The notes: generated from the sequence alone by a model not told the origin. Numbered from the stretch's first letter, positions 1-9,505 are shown. The stretch: 64,000 nt of DNA from Acinetobacter sp. ANC 3832 (GCF_002135415.1 NZ_NEGJ01000001.1:186001-250000); one strand, 5' to 3'. Numbers and translations: made by a program.

Positions 1-1
1 T

Positions 2-73
2 GTAACGATGTTTAGCTTAAAAGACATGTGTGATCAGACCCTTGCCTTATATAAACAAGTTACCAAGCTTTAA
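2..73 (+). CDS. C-terminal end of a protein cut by the window edge, possibly a glycosyltransferase
   Basis: The frame is open from the window edge to a TAA at 71-73 and gives 23 residues ending in DQTLALYKQVTKL. The amphipathic last helix, of the type FSL..M..QTLALYKQV, resembles the end of many family 4 glycosyltransferases. That is an inference from a very short piece. The stop lies about 100 bases before the next gene on the same strand, a normal gene boundary. Confidence 0.4.
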   Translation, partial: VTMFSLKDMCDQTLALYKQVTKL

Positions 74-171
74 CCTTACAAAATTCAATTTTTCTTTAAA
101 CCGAAGAAATTATACTGAGATGCTGGACTAAATTTTAGTTGAGCATTTTCTGTTAATTTTTGAGGCTTTGA

Positions 172-738
172 ATGAATATAATGAATAAGCTATTTTTAGT
201 GCCTTTGGCGACTCTTATTTTAACAACAACCGCTTGTAGCGATAAGAAAAATACGTCTACGAACTCAGCAAAAACAACTGAGACGACAACAAACAATACT
301 GCACAAGGCAACTGGAAAGCGAAAGCCAATGAACTGTCTTCTGCAAATGCAACTGACATTAAGGCTGATTTGATCCAATTAAATCTGATCATCAATCATT
401 CAAATACAAAAGCGATAGAATTAAGAGATGAAGCTTCTAAAGCAAAAAATGCACCTGATAAAATCAAACAAATCTTAGTAAAAAGTCATGACACTCAAGC
501 TGAAGTTCAACAGCAAATGATGGGGCTGAATTTAAAAAGCCAAGAAGTTCAAAACATTCGTACGCAGATGATTGATAATTTAATGACAGCGAATAAATTA
601 TTTGATTTATCCATGAAATCAGACTTTAACATGACTGTACCGAATGAAGAGTTTAAGCAATTAACGCAACGCTCTATAGCAATACAACAAAAAATAGCAA
701 TAGAATTAGATGCATTGAATACGCAATATTCAAAATAA
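172..738 (+). CDS. Hypothetical lipoprotein with helical, coiled-coil-like body
   Basis: A 188-residue protein with a lipoprotein signal peptide: MNIMNKL, a hydrophobic stretch, then the lipobox TTTAC with the lipidated cysteine near residue 22. A Ser/Thr/Asn-rich linker of about 25 residues follows, as is usual for outer-membrane lipoproteins. The rest is almost all predicted helix rich in Gln, Lys and Asn, with heptad-like spacing (AEVQQQMMGLNLKSQEVQ). A GAGG six bases upstream supports the ATG at 172; a second ATG at 181 is possible. It is a single-gene unit followed by a hairpin at 759-790. I do not recognise the family and cannot assign a function. Confidence 0.75.
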   Translation: MNIMNKLFLVPLATLILTTTACSDKKNTSTNSAKTTETTTNNTAQGNWKAKANELSSANATDIKADLIQLNLIINHSNTKAIELRDEASKAKNAPDKIKQILVKSHDTQAEVQQQMMGLNLKSQEVQNIRTQMIDNLMTANKLFDLSMKSDFNMTVPNEEFKQLTQRSIAIQQKIAIELDALNTQYSK

Positions 739-758
739 TACTCAAGCACAAATGAAAA

Positions 759-790
759 TTCCAAGCGAACCTTATAAAGCTCGCTTGGAA
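759..790 (+). terminator. Stem-loop after the lipoprotein gene
   Basis: TTCCAAGCGA and TCGCTTGGAA are perfect 10-base arms around a 12-base loop, 20 bases after the stop at 738. No long T-run follows, so this is a likely but not classical terminator. The rest of 791-1037 is AT-rich with no gene that I can see. Confidence 0.5.
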
Positions 791-1037
791 TATATGAGAA
801 GTGAATTTATGTTCAATTACATCAATCAATAACTAAATAAAATTTAGATTAAAAAACTTAATAACAATCAATTTCTCCCTTCTTACTTTATTTCTGTACA
901 TACTCTTTTTATCAGTAGAACCTTTCAATTTAACCTAAGGTTCGATTCAATATGAAAAGAGTAAAAGTGTTTTAAGTTAAGCAAAAAATTCCTCCTCCAT
1001 GTGAATAAAAAATTCTAATTTCAAATCAAATATCGCA

Positions 1038-1295
1038 TTACACTGCTTGTAATTTATAAGCATCTAAATGAAGCTGTTGGTTTAATTCATCAATCCAAAT
1101 CGCCCAATCATCATCTTGTACTAAATGGCTAATTAAAAAGTCGCGCTGTGATCTATTCCAAAACGGCGCATCATGTAGTGATTGTTGTGCTGGTAGTTGA
1201 TGTGTGCGCACATAAAGTTCTATCGCTGCTGGACTGTGTGGAAGCCCCAATTGTGAAAACAATAATTCTAAGGATGGTTTGTTCGTCCTGAGCAT
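1038..1295 (-). CDS. DUF2789 family protein (copy B)
   Basis: An 85-residue soluble protein matching the remembered DUF2789 pattern: LFSQLGLP near residue 13, a THQLP segment near residue 32, then APFW..SQRDFL and a D-D-W acidic segment before a final amphipathic helix (WIDELNQQL). Length is normal for the family, which has no known function. It is about 40 percent identical by eye to the next gene upstream (1442-1693), so the two are tandem paralogues on the minus strand. An AAGGAG lies just before the ATG and partly overlaps one arm of a perfect 14-base inverted repeat (1305-1347). Confidence 0.85.
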   Translation of the reverse strand: MLRTNKPSLELLFSQLGLPHSPAAIELYVRTHQLPAQQSLHDAPFWNRSQRDFLISHLVQDDDWAIWIDELNQQLHLDAYKLQAV

Positions 1296-1304
1296 AGCAC
1301 GCTC

Positions 1305-1347
1305 CTTATAAGTTAATTTGTCATTCTTTATGTAATTAACTTATAAG
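1305..1347. promoter_or_regulatory. Perfect 14-bp inverted repeat at the ribosome binding site of the DUF2789 copy B gene
   Basis: CTTATAAGTTAATT (1305-1318) and AATTAACTTATAAG (1334-1347) are exact reverse complements separated by 15 bases. On the minus strand the last three bases of the 3-prime arm (AAG) are the first three of the AAGGAG Shine-Dalgarno of the gene that starts at 1295. It could be an operator for a dimeric regulator, an RNA hairpin limiting ribosome access, or an attenuator between the two DUF2789 genes. Confidence 0.5.
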
Positions 1348-1441
1348 ATATCTTCACGGAAAGATAGCATTAAACACAAATCAGTTGTTTCAATTTGTAT
1401 TTAAATTTCACCCTATATAAATCCGATCTTAAAATAGTTCA

Positions 1442-1693
1442 TTAATGCGAATTCTTTTGTTGATCCTGACTCATTAATTCATTTAAGTTATCAATTACTA
1501 ATGACCAATTATCATCTTTTTGCCAATGGCTACGAAGAAACTCACGTTGTGAATCTGTCCAAAAATTTTCTTCATGCATCATAAGATCTTTTGGTAATTG
1601 ATGAGTTTCAACAAAATGGTCAATTGAAGCATCATCTGAAGCTAGACCCAGTTGATCAAAAAGTAATTTCAGCGTCGGTTGTTCATCAAACAT
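1442..1693 (-). CDS. DUF2789 family protein (copy A)
   Basis: An 83-residue soluble protein of the same family as the gene downstream: LLFDQLGL, ETHQLP, ENFW.DSQREFL and a DDNW segment occupy the same positions. Function is unknown. An AGGAT lies seven bases before the ATG. The two copies are 146 bases apart in the same direction and could be co-transcribed, though the inverted repeat between them suggests that the second has its own control. Both proteins are acidic overall. Confidence 0.85.
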   Translation of the reverse strand: MFDEQPTLKLLFDQLGLASDDASIDHFVETHQLPKDLMMHEENFWTDSQREFLRSHWQKDDNWSLVIDNLNELMSQDQQKNSH

Positions 1694-1805
1694 ATCTTTA
1701 TCCTCATGTTATTTATTGTATTGATTCAAACTATCGTGCTTTGTTAAAAATTTCAGCTAACACTTGGCATCTTCTTGTTATGTTTGTGTGACTTTTTAAA
1801 TGCAA

Positions 1806-1836
1806 TAAAAAAAGCACCCCAAAAGGGGTGCTTTTC
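1806..1836 (-). terminator. Intrinsic terminator of mdh
   Basis: AAAGCACCCC-AAAA-GGGGTGCTTT forms a 10-base stem with a four-base loop. On the minus strand it is followed by a run of T (A-run at 1807-1813). It lies about 36 bases after the mdh stop. Confidence 0.9.
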
Positions 1837-1871
1837 TAAAAACTTAGTCTAAAAAACCAAGCTTTTAAAAA

Positions 1872-2858
1872 TTAGTTGAACAAGTGAGCAACAGCAGCAC
1901 GTTCGCCTTCTAATTCTTCAAGTGTAGCATCCATACGTTCGCGGCTGAATGCATCAATTTCTAAGCCTTCAACACGTGTGTATTGACCATTTGCACAAGT
2001 CACTGGAACACCATACATCACGCCTTCTGGAATACCATAAGAACCGTCAGAAGGAATACCCATTGTTACCCATTCGCCGTTTGTGCCAAGAGCCCAATCG
2101 CGCATATGGTCGATTGCAGCATTCGCAGCAGAAGCAGCAGAAGAAAGACCACGTGCTTCAATGATTGCAGCGCCACGTTTACCAACAGTAGGAAGGAATA
2201 CATTTGCATTCCATTCTTGGTCGTTAATCATGTCTTTAACGCTTTCGCCATTGATTGTCGCAAAACGATAATCAGCATACATTGTTGGAGAGTGGTTACC
2301 CCAAACAGTCAGTTTCTTGATATCTTTAACTGCTTTACCTGTTTTAGCCGCAATTTGGCTAAGCGCACGGTTATGGTCAAGACGTAACATAGCAGTGAAC
2401 TGACCAGGATTTAAATCAGGTGCAGATTTCATAGCAATGTAAGCATTCGTATTTGCAGGGTTACCTACAACAAGAACTTTAACGTCACGGCTTGCGTGGT
2501 CGTTAATTGATTTACCTTGAACAGTAAAGATTTTTGCATTTTCTTGTAAAAGCTCAGCACGTTCCATACCAGGACCACGTGGACGAGAACCTACAAGTAA
2601 ACAGTAATCCGCATCTTTAAATGCAACATCTGGATTATCAGTACCGATCATGCCTTCTAAAAGAGGGAATGCACAGTCTTCAAGCTCCATCATTACGCCT
2701 TTAAGCGCAGCTTGTGGCTTCTCAAAAGGAACTTCTAACAACTGCAAAATAACTGGTTGATCTTTACCTAGCATTTCGCCACTTGCGATACGAAACAGTA
2801 AGCTATAACCAATTTGACCTGCAGCGCCAGTAACGGCAACACGAACGGCTTGCTTCAT
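1872..2858 (-). CDS. mdh: Malate dehydrogenase
   Basis: Catalyses NAD-dependent interconversion of malate and oxaloacetate in the TCA cycle, in the cytoplasm. The 328-residue length fits the cytosolic-type MDH group of beta- and gammaproteobacteria, which resembles the eukaryotic cytosolic enzyme and is longer than the 312-residue E. coli Mdh. Visible motifs: the nucleotide-binding loop [11 protein letters not shown] at residues 10-20, the substrate-binding arginines in [11 protein letters not shown] near residue 90, and the catalytic histidine in WGNHSPTMY near residue 190. It is a single-gene unit with its own terminator. An AATTGGAGATAATT precedes the ATG. Nothing is missing from the active site. 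Confidence 0.97.
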   Translation of the reverse strand: MKQAVRVAVTGAAGQIGYSLLFRIASGEMLGKDQPVILQLLEVPFEKPQAALKGVMMELEDCAFPLLEGMIGTDNPDVAFKDADYCLLVGSRPRGPGMERAELLQENAKIFTVQGKSINDHASRDVKVLVVGNPANTNAYIAMKSAPDLNPGQFTAMLRLDHNRALSQIAAKTGKAVKDIKKLTVWGNHSPTMYADYRFATINGESVKDMINDQEWNANVFLPTVGKRGAAIIEARGLSSAASAANAAIDHMRDWALGTNGEWVTMGIPSDGSYGIPEGVMYGVPVTCANGQYTRVEGLEIDAFSRERMDATLEELEGERAAVAHLFN

Positions 2859-3028
2859 CTAATTATCTCCAATTGAGGATATTCAATGCGATTAAATAGT
2901 TAGTCCATTTAATCTAATCATCATAAACGCCAAAGATTGTACTCCAATCTTTTCGTAGATGCATGTGAAAGAGACCCAATTTCAACAAAAGTATGATAGG
3001 AAATATAAATAAAATGTATCAAAAAAGC

Positions 3029-3691
3029 TTAGTAAGCACCTTTGATTAAGAAAGAATTTGGGCAGTTAGATACAACATGACTCGAACATTCTTTATATTG
3101 CCCATTCACTTTGTAGCAAATTTCAATTTCAGTCAAAACGGGGTTAGATTTCAAACTTTGACAAGTAAAATGTATCCCATTACTTGGCATGCTTGGGTTC
3201 AATCTTAAAAACTGTGATCTTAAATTATTGTATTGAACTGTTTTATTTTCAGAACTTGCTAAATCTGCAGGAATTTTTAACTTTTCAGCAAAATTAATCA
3301 CCATTCTAAAATATTGACTGGCATTCATTGGAATACAACCGCCTATATTTTTCCATAGCTGAATTCTTGCACTTTCTTCAGGCATGATCCGCGCCACAAC
3401 TTTCGCTTGTAACGGTGATAATGCTGCTGAAGAATTGGTTGTACAGTCCTTACTATTGGTTTCAGGTGACAATCCAGTAATGGTTAGTGAATACCCCTCT
3501 AGGCATTTCCTTTTTTTCTGTTTATTGCCATCTAAAGCACAGGCTGCAGGTGTCATTTGCACCTGCATCACATAGCCTTGTACTTGTGGTGTCGCAGCAT
3601 TGACCTGAATATTAAAAAAAGACCATCCTGCGCAGATCAAGATCCACGCTAAGCATTTCTTTTTCAAACTTCGGTATATGCTGTACTTCAT
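3029..3691 (-). CDS. Secreted RNase T2-like protein lacking the catalytic histidines
   Basis: From the ATG at 3691 (the frame extends to a GTG at 3703) this is 220 residues with a signal peptide ending near VNAATP. The middle and end look like the RNase T2/RNase I fold: YSLTITGLSPE (about residue 67), LSPLQAKVVARIMPE, QLWKNIGGC followed by ASQYF (about 111-128), an LRSQF segment, then HFTCQ...LTEIEICY. In active T2 enzymes the first motif carries a histidine (IHGLWP type) and the second carries H-E-x-x-K-H. Here these positions read ITGLSP and LWKNIGGC, so both histidines appear to be gone while the cysteines remain. I infer a non-catalytic or altered periplasmic nucleotide-binding protein. 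The assignment is from memory of the family pattern and is not certain. Confidence 0.7.
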   Translation of the reverse strand: MKYSIYRSLKKKCLAWILICAGWSFFNIQVNAATPQVQGYVMQVQMTPAACALDGNKQKKRKCLEGYSLTITGLSPETNSKDCTTNSSAALSPLQAKVVARIMPEESARIQLWKNIGGCIPMNASQYFRMVINFAEKLKIPADLASSENKTVQYNNLRSQFLRLNPSMPSNGIHFTCQSLKSNPVLTEIEICYKVNGQYKECSSHVVSNCPNSFLIKGAY

Positions 3692-3735
3692 TACTTTAGG
3701 CACTAAATGAAAGATTAAATTTAAAAACCAACATG

Positions 3736-5700
3736 CTATTGAACACTACGTGTTGGAATGATTGGCATACGGCTTTCAATTTTTTGAGCGCCCTGCCCCA
3801 ACAAAATTCCATAGTGCACCGCATTGGTCATCACATTTTTCACGTAATCACGGGTTTCATTTAAAGGAATAGATTCCGTATATTGATCTGCAGCCAAAGA
3901 CTGATAATCAGGCTGCCAACGTTTCGCACGATTTGGCCCCGCATTGTATCCTGCTGTTGCCAATACAGGATTGCTACTCAATTGATTCTGAATCATCGAC
4001 AAATAATACGTACCATAACGAATATTGGTATTGGTATCTGTTAACGCAGCAGGATTATAGGTTTCACCCATTTGACGGGCCACTAATTTAGCGGTGTTTG
4101 GCATAATCTGCATTAAACCACCTGCACCGACATGTGAACGAGCCGCACTAACGAATCGGCTTTCTTGGCGCATCAAACCATAAGCCCATGCAGGATCAAT
4201 ACCGACATTACGACTATGGTTCACAACCGTTGCCTGATGAGGTGTTGCATAACGATAAGTATCATTATGCTTTTTCTCTGTACGATCTGCCGCATAAATT
4301 GCGCGATCATACCATCCCATATCTGTTGCACGTTTTGCTGCAGCAAGAAGCAAGCCATCATCATGCTTTAAGTATGCTTGACGAACAGCCCAGTTCCATT
4401 CTCTATTGGTATAATTTGCAGGTGCATTAATATTGCGTAAGGCAAATGCACGGCGAAAATGAATATCTTGATTCAGTCGTTGTAAATCACTATCAGATGG
4501 TTGCTCGTTTGCAGGAGCCGTATTATAGCGTTGCCCAATATGATCTTTTGCCAAAAGGTTATGATAATCATCACCCGACATAGCTAAACGACTAAAAATT
4601 TCTTGTGCAGTTTTTTTAGATTGGGCATCCGCACGTTGCTCTGAAGCACGCGCCAACCAATATTGCCAACGATCTTCCTGTTTTTGCGTTACGCTCATGC
4701 TGTCTATCGCACGAATCACACTTTCCCAACTGCCAAAACGAATCGCTTGACGTGCATAAACATCCGCTTCTTCTGCACTAAATGGCACACCATAACTGGC
4801 ATCAAAACTGTTTAAAACTTCACGGTTAAAATTATTTTTCATTACTGTCGTACCACCAATATATCCCACGGTACGGTAAATATATTTTTGTACATCCGCT
4901 GGTACACCTTGCACTAGCTTAGGCACAGACTGTAAAGCAGAGGTTAAATCGGTATCTGCAGCTCGCCCAAGTGCAAAAGCAAGATAAGCATAATCTTGCA
5001 CATTGTTTTTTGGCGCACTCCACAAATAATTTAAAGGATTGGCTTGGATTTGATTGAGTTGCGCTAAGGATAAATCAATTCCCATGCTTTGAGCAGTTGC
5101 AATCGCATAACCTGACTGCCCTGCGCGTAATTGTGCATAGAGTCGTTGTTGACGGTCTTGTGTTGTCATTAAAGGACTAGACAACATCATGCGTCCTAAT
5201 CCAGTGCACGAATCAGGTTGAGAGTTGGTCGCCAACCACACATCTTTATATTCTGCAAAAACCAATTGATCCCCTGTTTTGGCACGAACTTGTGCCACCG
5301 CACAGCTTTCAGCTTGGTCAGGATTACTAACAAAGGGCAAAACAGGTTGTGCATTAATAAAGTCTGCTTGTTTGACTTTTTCTTCAACATAATCGGCAGA
5401 TAACTTTTCAGCCATTGCAGATTGAGGATAACGTTGAGCAAAACTGGTAATTGCACTAGAGGATTGAAAACCGAGATTACTATTCAATTTCCAATATTCA
5501 GGATAATAACCCAGTGCATCATTTTGCATAGCAAATTGGTATTGATCGAGTTGTGTTGGACTATTTGCCACACGCAAAGCATCATTAAACTGTTCTTCAG
5601 CCGCGTGAGAAATTTGCAAACCAGCGCATGCCATAAATCCTAAGACATAACTTTTTAATTTTTTTTGATTCAATTGTTGCTTTAACACTATTTTTCTCAC
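3736..5700 (-). CDS. slt: Soluble lytic murein transglycosylase
   Basis: A periplasmic enzyme that cleaves the MurNAc-GlcNAc bond of peptidoglycan to give 1,6-anhydro-muropeptides. It has 654 residues, a signal peptide (ALGLQISHAAEE-like region, about residues 20-36), a long alpha-helical superhelical domain, then the C-terminal SLT domain. The catalytic glutamate is in GLMRQESRF near residue 510. The SLT signature motifs GAGGLMQIMPNTA, NIRYGTYYL and ATAGYNAGP follow. Length matches the Slt70 group. The first codon appears to be GTG at 5700. It is transcribed away from miaB, from which it is separated by about 295 bases. Confidence 0.93.
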   Translation of the reverse strand: MRKIVLKQQLNQKKLKSYVLGFMACAGLQISHAAEEQFNDALRVANSPTQLDQYQFAMQNDALGYYPEYWKLNSNLGFQSSSAITSFAQRYPQSAMAEKLSADYVEEKVKQADFINAQPVLPFVSNPDQAESCAVAQVRAKTGDQLVFAEYKDVWLATNSQPDSCTGLGRMMLSSPLMTTQDRQQRLYAQLRAGQSGYAIATAQSMGIDLSLAQLNQIQANPLNYLWSAPKNNVQDYAYLAFALGRAADTDLTSALQSVPKLVQGVPADVQKYIYRTVGYIGGTTVMKNNFNREVLNSFDASYGVPFSAEEADVYARQAIRFGSWESVIRAIDSMSVTQKQEDRWQYWLARASEQRADAQSKKTAQEIFSRLAMSGDDYHNLLAKDHIGQRYNTAPANEQPSDSDLQRLNQDIHFRRAFALRNINAPANYTNREWNWAVRQAYLKHDDGLLLAAAKRATDMGWYDRAIYAADRTEKKHNDTYRYATPHQATVVNHSRNVGIDPAWAYGLMRQESRFVSAARSHVGAGGLMQIMPNTAKLVARQMGETYNPAALTDTNTNIRYGTYYLSMIQNQLSSNPVLATAGYNAGPNRAKRWQPDYQSLAADQYTESIPLNETRDYVKNVMTNAVHYGILLGQGAQKIESRMPIIPTRSVQ

Positions 5701-5994
5701 AACCGTTCTTCATCCTGCGTGGCTTATTGGCGACTAGCTTGAGCACTCATATGTGCCTAGTTTAATTATTCTAATCCATTTCTACTGTTGTGTTGTGTAA
5801 CCTTCTGATTCATCTCTATTAATCAAATCGTCATTTGAGTTAAAAATCAGCGTTTAATGATGAACATATATTTATTATTCCTTTAGCTTGAAATGCTGTA
5901 AAATATTGGCCTTTTAAAGAATACAGCCTTAAAGCCATATTCATTTACGTTTTTGTAGTTCCCTAATACTCATATACATAGGATAGAAGCCTCC

Positions 5995-7449
5995 ATGACG
6001 GTTCAAACCTTCATTCCAAATGGTGCCAAAGCTGCCTCAGAAAACACTGTTCTCCAGCCACAGCACACTCTTGCAAGCGATGTAGTGAAAAAACTCTATA
6101 TCGAAACGCAAGGGTGTCAGATGAATGAGTACGACAGTCATCGTATGGCAGATCTTTTAGGTGATTCGCATGGTTATGTGCTCACTAAAGACCCTAAAGA
6201 GGCAGATATTCTGTTAATGAATACCTGTTCTATTCGTGAAAAAGCACAAGAAAAAGTGTTTTCTGAATTAGGTCGTTGGCGCAAACTCAAAGAAAAAAAT
6301 CCTGACCTTGTGATTGGTGTTGGGGGATGCGTTGCTTCACAAGAAGGTGACAACATTCAAAAACGTGCACCTTATGTCGATATGGTATTTGGTCCACAAA
6401 CCTTACACCGCTTGCCACAAATGTTAGATCAGCATAGTGAGCAAATTGAAAAACCGAAGAAAGATAAAATCCGCTTAGTGGATATTTCATTCCCTGATAT
6501 TGAAAAATTTGACTTCCTACCTGAACCGCGTGTTGAAGGTTACAAAGCTTTTGTTTCCATTATGGAAGGCTGTTCAAAATATTGCTCATTCTGTGTAGTT
6601 CCTTATACACGTGGTGAAGAAGTTTCACGCCCATTGGATGATGTCTTGGCTGAAATTTCAGGTTTAGCTGAAAAAGGCGTTCGTGAAATTTCATTGCTGG
6701 GTCAGAATGTGAATGGTTACCGTGGTGAAACATTTGAAGGTGAAATTTGTACCTTCGCTGATTTACTTCGTTTGGTCGCTGAAATTCCGGGTATTGGTCG
6801 TTTACGCTATACAACATCACATCCACTTGAATTTAATGATGATTTGATTCAATGCTATCGTGACTTACCACAAATGGTTTCGCATTTACATTTACCTGTA
6901 CAAAGCGGTTCAAATGATGTGTTACAAGCGATGAAACGAAATCATACGATTGATGTCTATATCGAAAAAATTGCCAAACTTCGTCAAGTTCGCCCAGATA
7001 TGCATTTATCTTCAGACTTTATTATTGGCTTCCCAAATGAAACAGATGCTCACTTCGAAGAAACCTATCAATTTATTCAAGATCTAGACTTTGACCATTC
7101 ATATAGTTTCATCTATTCAAAACGCCCGGGAACACCTGCTTCGGAATTAGAAGACACGACACCTGATAGTGTGAAAAAAGAGCGCTTGGCGAGAGTTCAA
7201 CAATGGATCAAACGTTCAAGTATTGAAAAGACCGATGCAATGTTGGGTTCAATCCAACGTGTACTGATTGAAAATGTTTCTGACAAAGATCCTAATTTAT
7301 TGGTCGGCACAGCAGACAATACACGTTTAGTAACATTTATTGGTGATGCGACTTGGGTCGGACGCTTTGCGGAGATTGAGGTTACAGAGATTAAGACCCT
7401 AAATTTAGTTTATGGCGAACTCTTGAATCTTGAGCCTGACGTGGCGTAA
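5995..7449 (+). CDS. miaB: tRNA-2-methylthio-N6-dimethylallyladenosine synthase
   Basis: A radical-SAM methylthiotransferase that adds the 2-methylthio group to i6A37 of tRNAs reading UNN codons. It has 484 residues. The N-terminal UPF0004 domain carries its three cluster cysteines at C41 ([11 protein letters not shown]), C78 ([10 protein letters not shown]) and C112 (GGCVASQEG). The radical-SAM CxxxCxxC is C193-C197-C200 (CSKYCSFC), and a TRAM domain lies at the C-terminus. It is followed after 39 bases by ybeZ and then ybeY, the usual gammaproteobacterial order. Length and motifs are complete. Confidence 0.97.
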   Translation: MTVQTFIPNGAKAASENTVLQPQHTLASDVVKKLYIETQGCQMNEYDSHRMADLLGDSHGYVLTKDPKEADILLMNTCSIREKAQEKVFSELGRWRKLKEKNPDLVIGVGGCVASQEGDNIQKRAPYVDMVFGPQTLHRLPQMLDQHSEQIEKPKKDKIRLVDISFPDIEKFDFLPEPRVEGYKAFVSIMEGCSKYCSFCVVPYTRGEEVSRPLDDVLAEISGLAEKGVREISLLGQNVNGYRGETFEGEICTFADLLRLVAEIPGIGRLRYTTSHPLEFNDDLIQCYRDLPQMVSHLHLPVQSGSNDVLQAMKRNHTIDVYIEKIAKLRQVRPDMHLSSDFIIGFPNETDAHFEETYQFIQDLDFDHSYSFIYSKRPGTPASELEDTTPDSVKKERLARVQQWIKRSSIEKTDAMLGSIQRVLIENVSDKDPNLLVGTADNTRLVTFIGDATWVGRFAEIEVTEIKTLNLVYGELLNLEPDVA

Positions 7450-7488
7450 TGTAAGGGGATAGACTTTATTTAAAAAAAAGGATATCTC

Positions 7489-8595
7489 TTGACTGCAGCA
7501 ATTAGACGTACAGTAGCTTTTCCCGGTATTTCAATTGACCGTTTAAAAAGCATGTTGGGTGCTTATAACGGTCATTTGAAACAAATCGAACAACGTTTAG
7601 ATGTGAAAATAGCCCACCGTGGTGATAGCTTTTTTATTGATGGTGACATTGATGCAGTTGAGAGAGCTGAAGGACTCATGCAACGTTTGCATGACGAAGC
7701 TGAATTCTCTCAACAAATTAGTCCAGATACATTGCACTTAATCATTCAAGGTAGTCAAACTGACCGTGAGTTACAACTTGATCCAGATCAGGAACATACA
7801 GGTCTAGAAGATGTTTGGTTACAAACACGTAAAGGGCGAATTAATCCACGCGGTGCAAATCAAAAGCGTTATGTGCAACGCATTTTGCAAAGTGATATCT
7901 CTTTTGGTATTGGCCCTGCGGGCACAGGCAAAACCTATCTTGCTGTTGCTGCTGCTGTTGATATGCTTGAACGCAACGAAATACAACGCATTCTTTTGGT
8001 ACGACCTGCTGTTGAAGCGGGTGAAAAACTGGGGTTTTTACCAGGTGATTTAAGCCAAAAAATTGATCCTTATTTACGCCCACTTTACGATGCTTTGTAT
8101 GAAATGCTCGGTTTCGAAAAAGTGGCTAAACTAATTGAACGTCAAATTATTGAGGTTGCTCCCCTCGCCTATATGCGTGGTCGTACTCTGAATCATTCTT
8201 TCGTGATTTTAGATGAAGCACAAAATACAACACCTGAACAAATGAAGATGTTCTTAACCCGTTTAGGTTTTGGTTCTCGTGCTGTTATTACAGGTGATAT
8301 CACTCAAGTCGATTTACCCCGTGGTCAACAATCTGGTCTAGCACATTGTTTACGGGTTCTTGAGGGTGTTACAGAAATTCATATCACTCGCTTCCATTCT
8401 CGTGATGTTGTTCGACATCGACTTGTACAAAAAATTGTAGAAGCTTATGAAGGATGGGACAGTGAACAATATCGATTAAGTGCCGAAGGTCGTGCTGAAC
8501 GAAAAGCACGTCAAGAAGCCTTAATTTCTGCAAATGACACTGCTGCGGATGCTCAACATGCTGAGCAATCAACAGAAAGTCAGGAAAATGTTTAA
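7489..8595 (+). CDS. ybeZ: PhoH-like ATPase YbeZ
   Basis: A P-loop NTPase of the PhoH family that works with YbeY in 16S rRNA maturation and ribosome quality control. It has 368 residues. The Walker A motif GPAGTGKT is at residues 142-149, and Walker B is VILDEAQN. ITGDITQVDLPRGQQSGL is also conserved. The N-terminal part (residues 5-75) looks like a small KH-like domain. The start is TTG at 7489 with AAGGAT five to eight bases upstream; no ATG fits better. The last 30 residues are a charged, probably disordered tail. The gap to ybeY is only nine bases, so the two are co-translated from one message. Confidence 0.95.
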   Translation: MTAAIRRTVAFPGISIDRLKSMLGAYNGHLKQIEQRLDVKIAHRGDSFFIDGDIDAVERAEGLMQRLHDEAEFSQQISPDTLHLIIQGSQTDRELQLDPDQEHTGLEDVWLQTRKGRINPRGANQKRYVQRILQSDISFGIGPAGTGKTYLAVAAAVDMLERNEIQRILLVRPAVEAGEKLGFLPGDLSQKIDPYLRPLYDALYEMLGFEKVAKLIERQIIEVAPLAYMRGRTLNHSFVILDEAQNTTPEQMKMFLTRLGFGSRAVITGDITQVDLPRGQQSGLAHCLRVLEGVTEIHITRFHSRDVVRHRLVQKIVEAYEGWDSEQYRLSAEGRAERKARQEALISANDTAADAQHAEQSTESQENV

Positions 8596-8604
8596 GGACT
8601 GGTT

Positions 8605-9090
8605 TTGAAGCTTAGCTTATCGTTACAACAATCGTTTGAAGCACCTGAATTGGTGCTCAAACGTGCGTATATTAAAAAAGTAATTGAAACATCGTTACGC
8701 CATCTTGATTATCAACAAGATACTGAAATTGGTATTGCCTGTGTCGATAATGAAGAAAGTCATAAACTGAATTTAGAGTATCGTCAGAAAGACAAATCAA
8801 CCAATGTTTTGTCTTTTCCAAGTGATATTCCAGAAGAAATTTTACCGATGCTAGATGCATTTCCACTCGGTGATTTAGTGATTTGTATTCCTGTGGTTTT
8901 ACAAGAAGCGATTGATCAGCAAAAAACACCGATTGAACATTTTACCCATATGCTTGTTCATGGGGTTTTACATTTAATGGGTTATGACCATGAAACTTCA
9001 GATGAAGATGCTGAGGAAATGGAAGCTTTTGAAATTGAAATTTTAGCTAAATTAGGATTTGAGAATCCTTATCTTGTGAAAGAAGATTGA
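8605..9090 (+). CDS. ybeY: Endoribonuclease YbeY (rRNA maturation factor)
   Basis: A zinc metalloprotein required for 16S rRNA 3-prime end maturation. It has 161 residues with the family signature [11 protein letters not shown], whose three histidines (H119, H123, H129) bind zinc. NVLSFP is also conserved. The start is TTG at 8605 with AAGGAC nine bases upstream, so both ybeZ and ybeY use TTG. In E. coli ybeX and lnt follow; here they do not, and the unit ends with a weak hairpin at 9128-9149. Confidence 0.95.
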   Translation: MKLSLSLQQSFEAPELVLKRAYIKKVIETSLRHLDYQQDTEIGIACVDNEESHKLNLEYRQKDKSTNVLSFPSDIPEEILPMLDAFPLGDLVICIPVVLQEAIDQQKTPIEHFTHMLVHGVLHLMGYDHETSDEDAEEMEAFEIEILAKLGFENPYLVKED

Positions 9091-9127
9091 TTTTTCATTC
9101 CAACTTTCTCTTTTCAGGGACGGTTGG

Positions 9128-9149
9128 AGTGATTCTCTAGACAATCACT
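9128..9149 (+). terminator. Small stem-loop after ybeY
   Basis: AGTGATT and AATCACT form a seven-base stem with an eight-base loop, 38 bases after the ybeY stop. No strong T-run follows, so termination here is uncertain. Confidence 0.35.
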
Positions 9150-9220
9150 TAAATAAAGAAGAAAGCAAAGTCATCACGTAACTGTTTTAAAATAAAAAAG
9201 AATCTTATAGAAGCCTAATT

Positions 9221-9505
9221 ATGAAATACGTCGTTATATTCAAAGCACAAATTAATATTTTGGATGATGAATATTTTCAAACAGCCCAACAATTACGTGA
9301 AAAAGCGATCAAGTATTTTAATTGTCAAAAATTTGAAGCAATTTCTGAACAAGGTTATGAGATTGCACTCTCTTATTGGAATTCTCTAGAAGATATAAAA
9401 GCGTGGTCTACAGATGCGGAACATGTTGTAGCTCAGCATTTAGGAAAAGAAAAATGGTATGAAGATTTTAGTGTGGAAATTTGTGAGATTTTAAGAAATT
9501 ATTAA
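9221..9505 (+). CDS. Antibiotic-biosynthesis-monooxygenase-fold protein
   Basis: A 94-residue cytoplasmic protein with the ABM/dimeric alpha-beta barrel pattern: an N-terminal beta strand (YVVIFKAQI), a helix with LREKAIKYF, then EIALSYWNSLEDIKAW and a C-terminal strand (FSVEICEIL). The segment SYWNSLEDIKAW....EH..AQ is typical of small Acinetobacter and Pseudomonas ABM-domain proteins, often annotated as possible heme-degrading or quinone monooxygenases. Enzymatic function is not established for this subgroup. It stands alone; a hairpin at 9598-9625 separates it from the convergent aldolase operon. Confidence 0.8.
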   Translation: MKYVVIFKAQINILDDEYFQTAQQLREKAIKYFNCQKFEAISEQGYEIALSYWNSLEDIKAWSTDAEHVVAQHLGKEKWYEDFSVEICEILRNY

